Shown in pieces: positions 63,376 to 64,000 of a stretch of 64,000 nucleotides of DNA (position 1 is its first letter; every line of letters begins with the position of its first letter). The notes under the pieces were generated by a model. That model had not been told where the DNA came from and searched no databases. It was given only the letters and a program-made list of their open reading frames with translations. This DNA comes from Vreelandella malpeensis (GTDB lineage: Bacteria; Pseudomonadota; Gammaproteobacteria; Pseudomonadales; Halomonadaceae). The position numbers were made by a program, and so were the translations under genes. The stretch covers positions 930,001 to 994,000 of the forward strand of contig NZ_WHVL01000001.1 in NCBI RefSeq assembly GCF_020622355.1. The letters run 5' to 3'.

Positions 63376-63510
63376 ATGAAACGCTCCATCGCTTTGGGTC
63401 TTGCGCTTCTGATGACTCTTTTCCTGGCCACCGGCTGCAATACATTCCAGGGAATGGGCCGCGATATCGAACAGGGCGGCAAGGTCGTTCAGGATGCGGC
63501 AGAGGACTGA
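63376..63510 (+). CDS. Entericidin A/B family lipoprotein
   Basis: Small lipoprotein of 44 aa read directly: MKRSIALGLALLMTLFLATG then the lipidated Cys (lipobox ATGC), followed by NTFQGMGRDIEQGGKVVQDA. This matches the entericidin pattern (short lipoprotein with a GxGxDI...GG...A tail). Entericidins are membrane toxins/antidotes linked to stationary-phase lysis. The stop codon is TGA overlapping the next gene by one base. Confidence 0.88.
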   Translation: MKRSIALGLALLMTLFLATGCNTFQGMGRDIEQGGKVVQDAAED

Positions 63511-64000
63511 TGCTGACCCAGGTATACCTTTCACATGGGCTCGAGAGCGGGCCGGACGCGCTCAAGGTGCAGGCACTCAAGGGGGTAGTGGAGACTCGCG
63601 ACGACTGCGAGGCGGTGCTGATGGACTATCGCGACCAGCCACATGTTGCCGCGCGCCTCGGTCATCTGCTTGCAACGCTCGAAACACGTGGAGACGATCC
63701 CGCCCGCTGTATCATGGCGGGATCGAGCTTGGGCGGTTTCCTGAGCGCAGCGGTGAGCCAGCGTCACCCGGTACTGGGCTGCTTTCTGCTGGCGCCGGCC
63801 CTGGGCATGCCGGACTATCCGGAAACTACCGTTACCCTTCAAGCGCGGCACACCCATATCGTTCACGGTTGGGGCGATGACGTGGTGCCCTGCGGTCCGG
63901 TCATCGAACACGCCAGGCGCCAGCGGCTATCGCTGCGCCTGGTGGACGATGACCATCGCCTGCATGCCAGCCTCGAGGTGATCCTGCGCGACTTCGAGGC
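63510..64000 (+). CDS. YqiA-like alpha/beta hydrolase (partial)
   Basis: Cytosolic esterase-like protein cut by the right edge; 163 codons are visible. It starts MLTQVYLSHGLESGPDALKV with TGATG linking it to the lipoprotein stop. The nucleophile elbow is AGSSLGGFL, the Asp is in HGWGDDVVP and the His in DDDHRLHAS, a complete catalytic triad of the UPF0227/YqiA type. Substrates are unknown. Confidence 0.85.
   Translation, partial: MLTQVYLSHGLESGPDALKVQALKGVVETRDDCEAVLMDYRDQPHVAARLGHLLATLETRGDDPARCIMAGSSLGGFLSAAVSQRHPVLGCFLLAPALGMPDYPETTVTLQARHTHIVHGWGDDVVPCGPVIEHARRQRLSLRLVDDDHRLHASLEVILRDFE

Overview
The window looks like chromosomal DNA of a moderately halophilic gammaproteobacterium, most likely Halomonadaceae (Halomonas-like). 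The reasons are the high GC content, an NhaD-type Na+/H+ antiporter, the rplU-rpmA-obgE-proB order with ispB divergent, a divergent argP/argO pair, and the general make-up of transporters and c-di-GMP enzymes. I see no prophage, insertion sequence, integron or CRISPR array. Nearly all DNA is coding. Many adjacent genes overlap by 4 bp (ATGA or GTGA), and four convergent pairs share a CTAG at their stop codons.

Layout. 1-2.6 kb: TAXI-type TRAP transporter, cut by the left edge. 2.9-6.4 kb: nhaD, a glutathione S-transferase, an ABM-family protein and two small proteins. 6.4-9.0 kb: a PAS-GGDEF-EAL protein and an NlpC/P60 lipoprotein. 9.1-14.6 kb: phnE-phnE-phnC-phnD, translationally coupled to an upstream EAL-CBS-GGDEF gene that has a PHO-box-like site before it. 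14.6-19.5 kb: a PhoD-like phosphatase, a sensor kinase, a response regulator and two divergent PepSY-type proteins with a TTCATG-N5-TTCATG repeat between them. 19.6-26.6 kb: glutamate dehydrogenase, a DUF1853 protein, proB, obgE, rpmA, rplU, ispB and tRNA-Pro(CGG). 26.7-31.8 kb: a malonate module (GntR regulator, malonyl-CoA decarboxylase, malonyl-CoA synthetase, MadL, MadM). 31.8-36.0 kb: two MFS carriers around argP/argO. 36.0-41.2 kb: four glycosyltransferases, one of them fused to a HAD sugar phosphatase in a sucrose-phosphate-synthase-like protein. 41.3-46.5 kb: a TauE exporter, an XPD/DinG-like helicase with an N-terminal nuclease-like motif, a FAN1-type VRR-NUC nuclease and a small unknown protein. 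46.5-50.2 kb: a histone-deacetylase-family hydrolase, a GIY-YIG protein, YchJ, an unknown protein, a palindromic repeat and argE. 50.3-56.4 kb: ugpBAEC facing a UshA-like 5'-nucleotidase. 56.5-64 kb: aldo/keto reductase, porin, a GT4 plus PAP2 pair, an ESS-family glutamate-type symporter, a 43-residue membrane protein, a probable GGA-rich small RNA, an entericidin-like lipoprotein and a YqiA-like hydrolase cut by the right edge.

A theme is phosphorus acquisition: phnDCEE, a PhoD-like phosphatase, ugpBAEC, UshA and possibly GT4/PAP2 glycolipid synthesis. PHO-box-like repeats with the right 11-bp period sit before the EAL-CBS-GGDEF/phn operon and before ugpB. The strongest new ideas are (i) a c-di-GMP enzyme wired into a phosphate-starvation transport operon, (ii) an uncharacterised glycoside locus at 36-41 kb, and (iii) a likely CsrA/RsmA-binding small RNA near the right end. 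All are inferences from sequence reading only.
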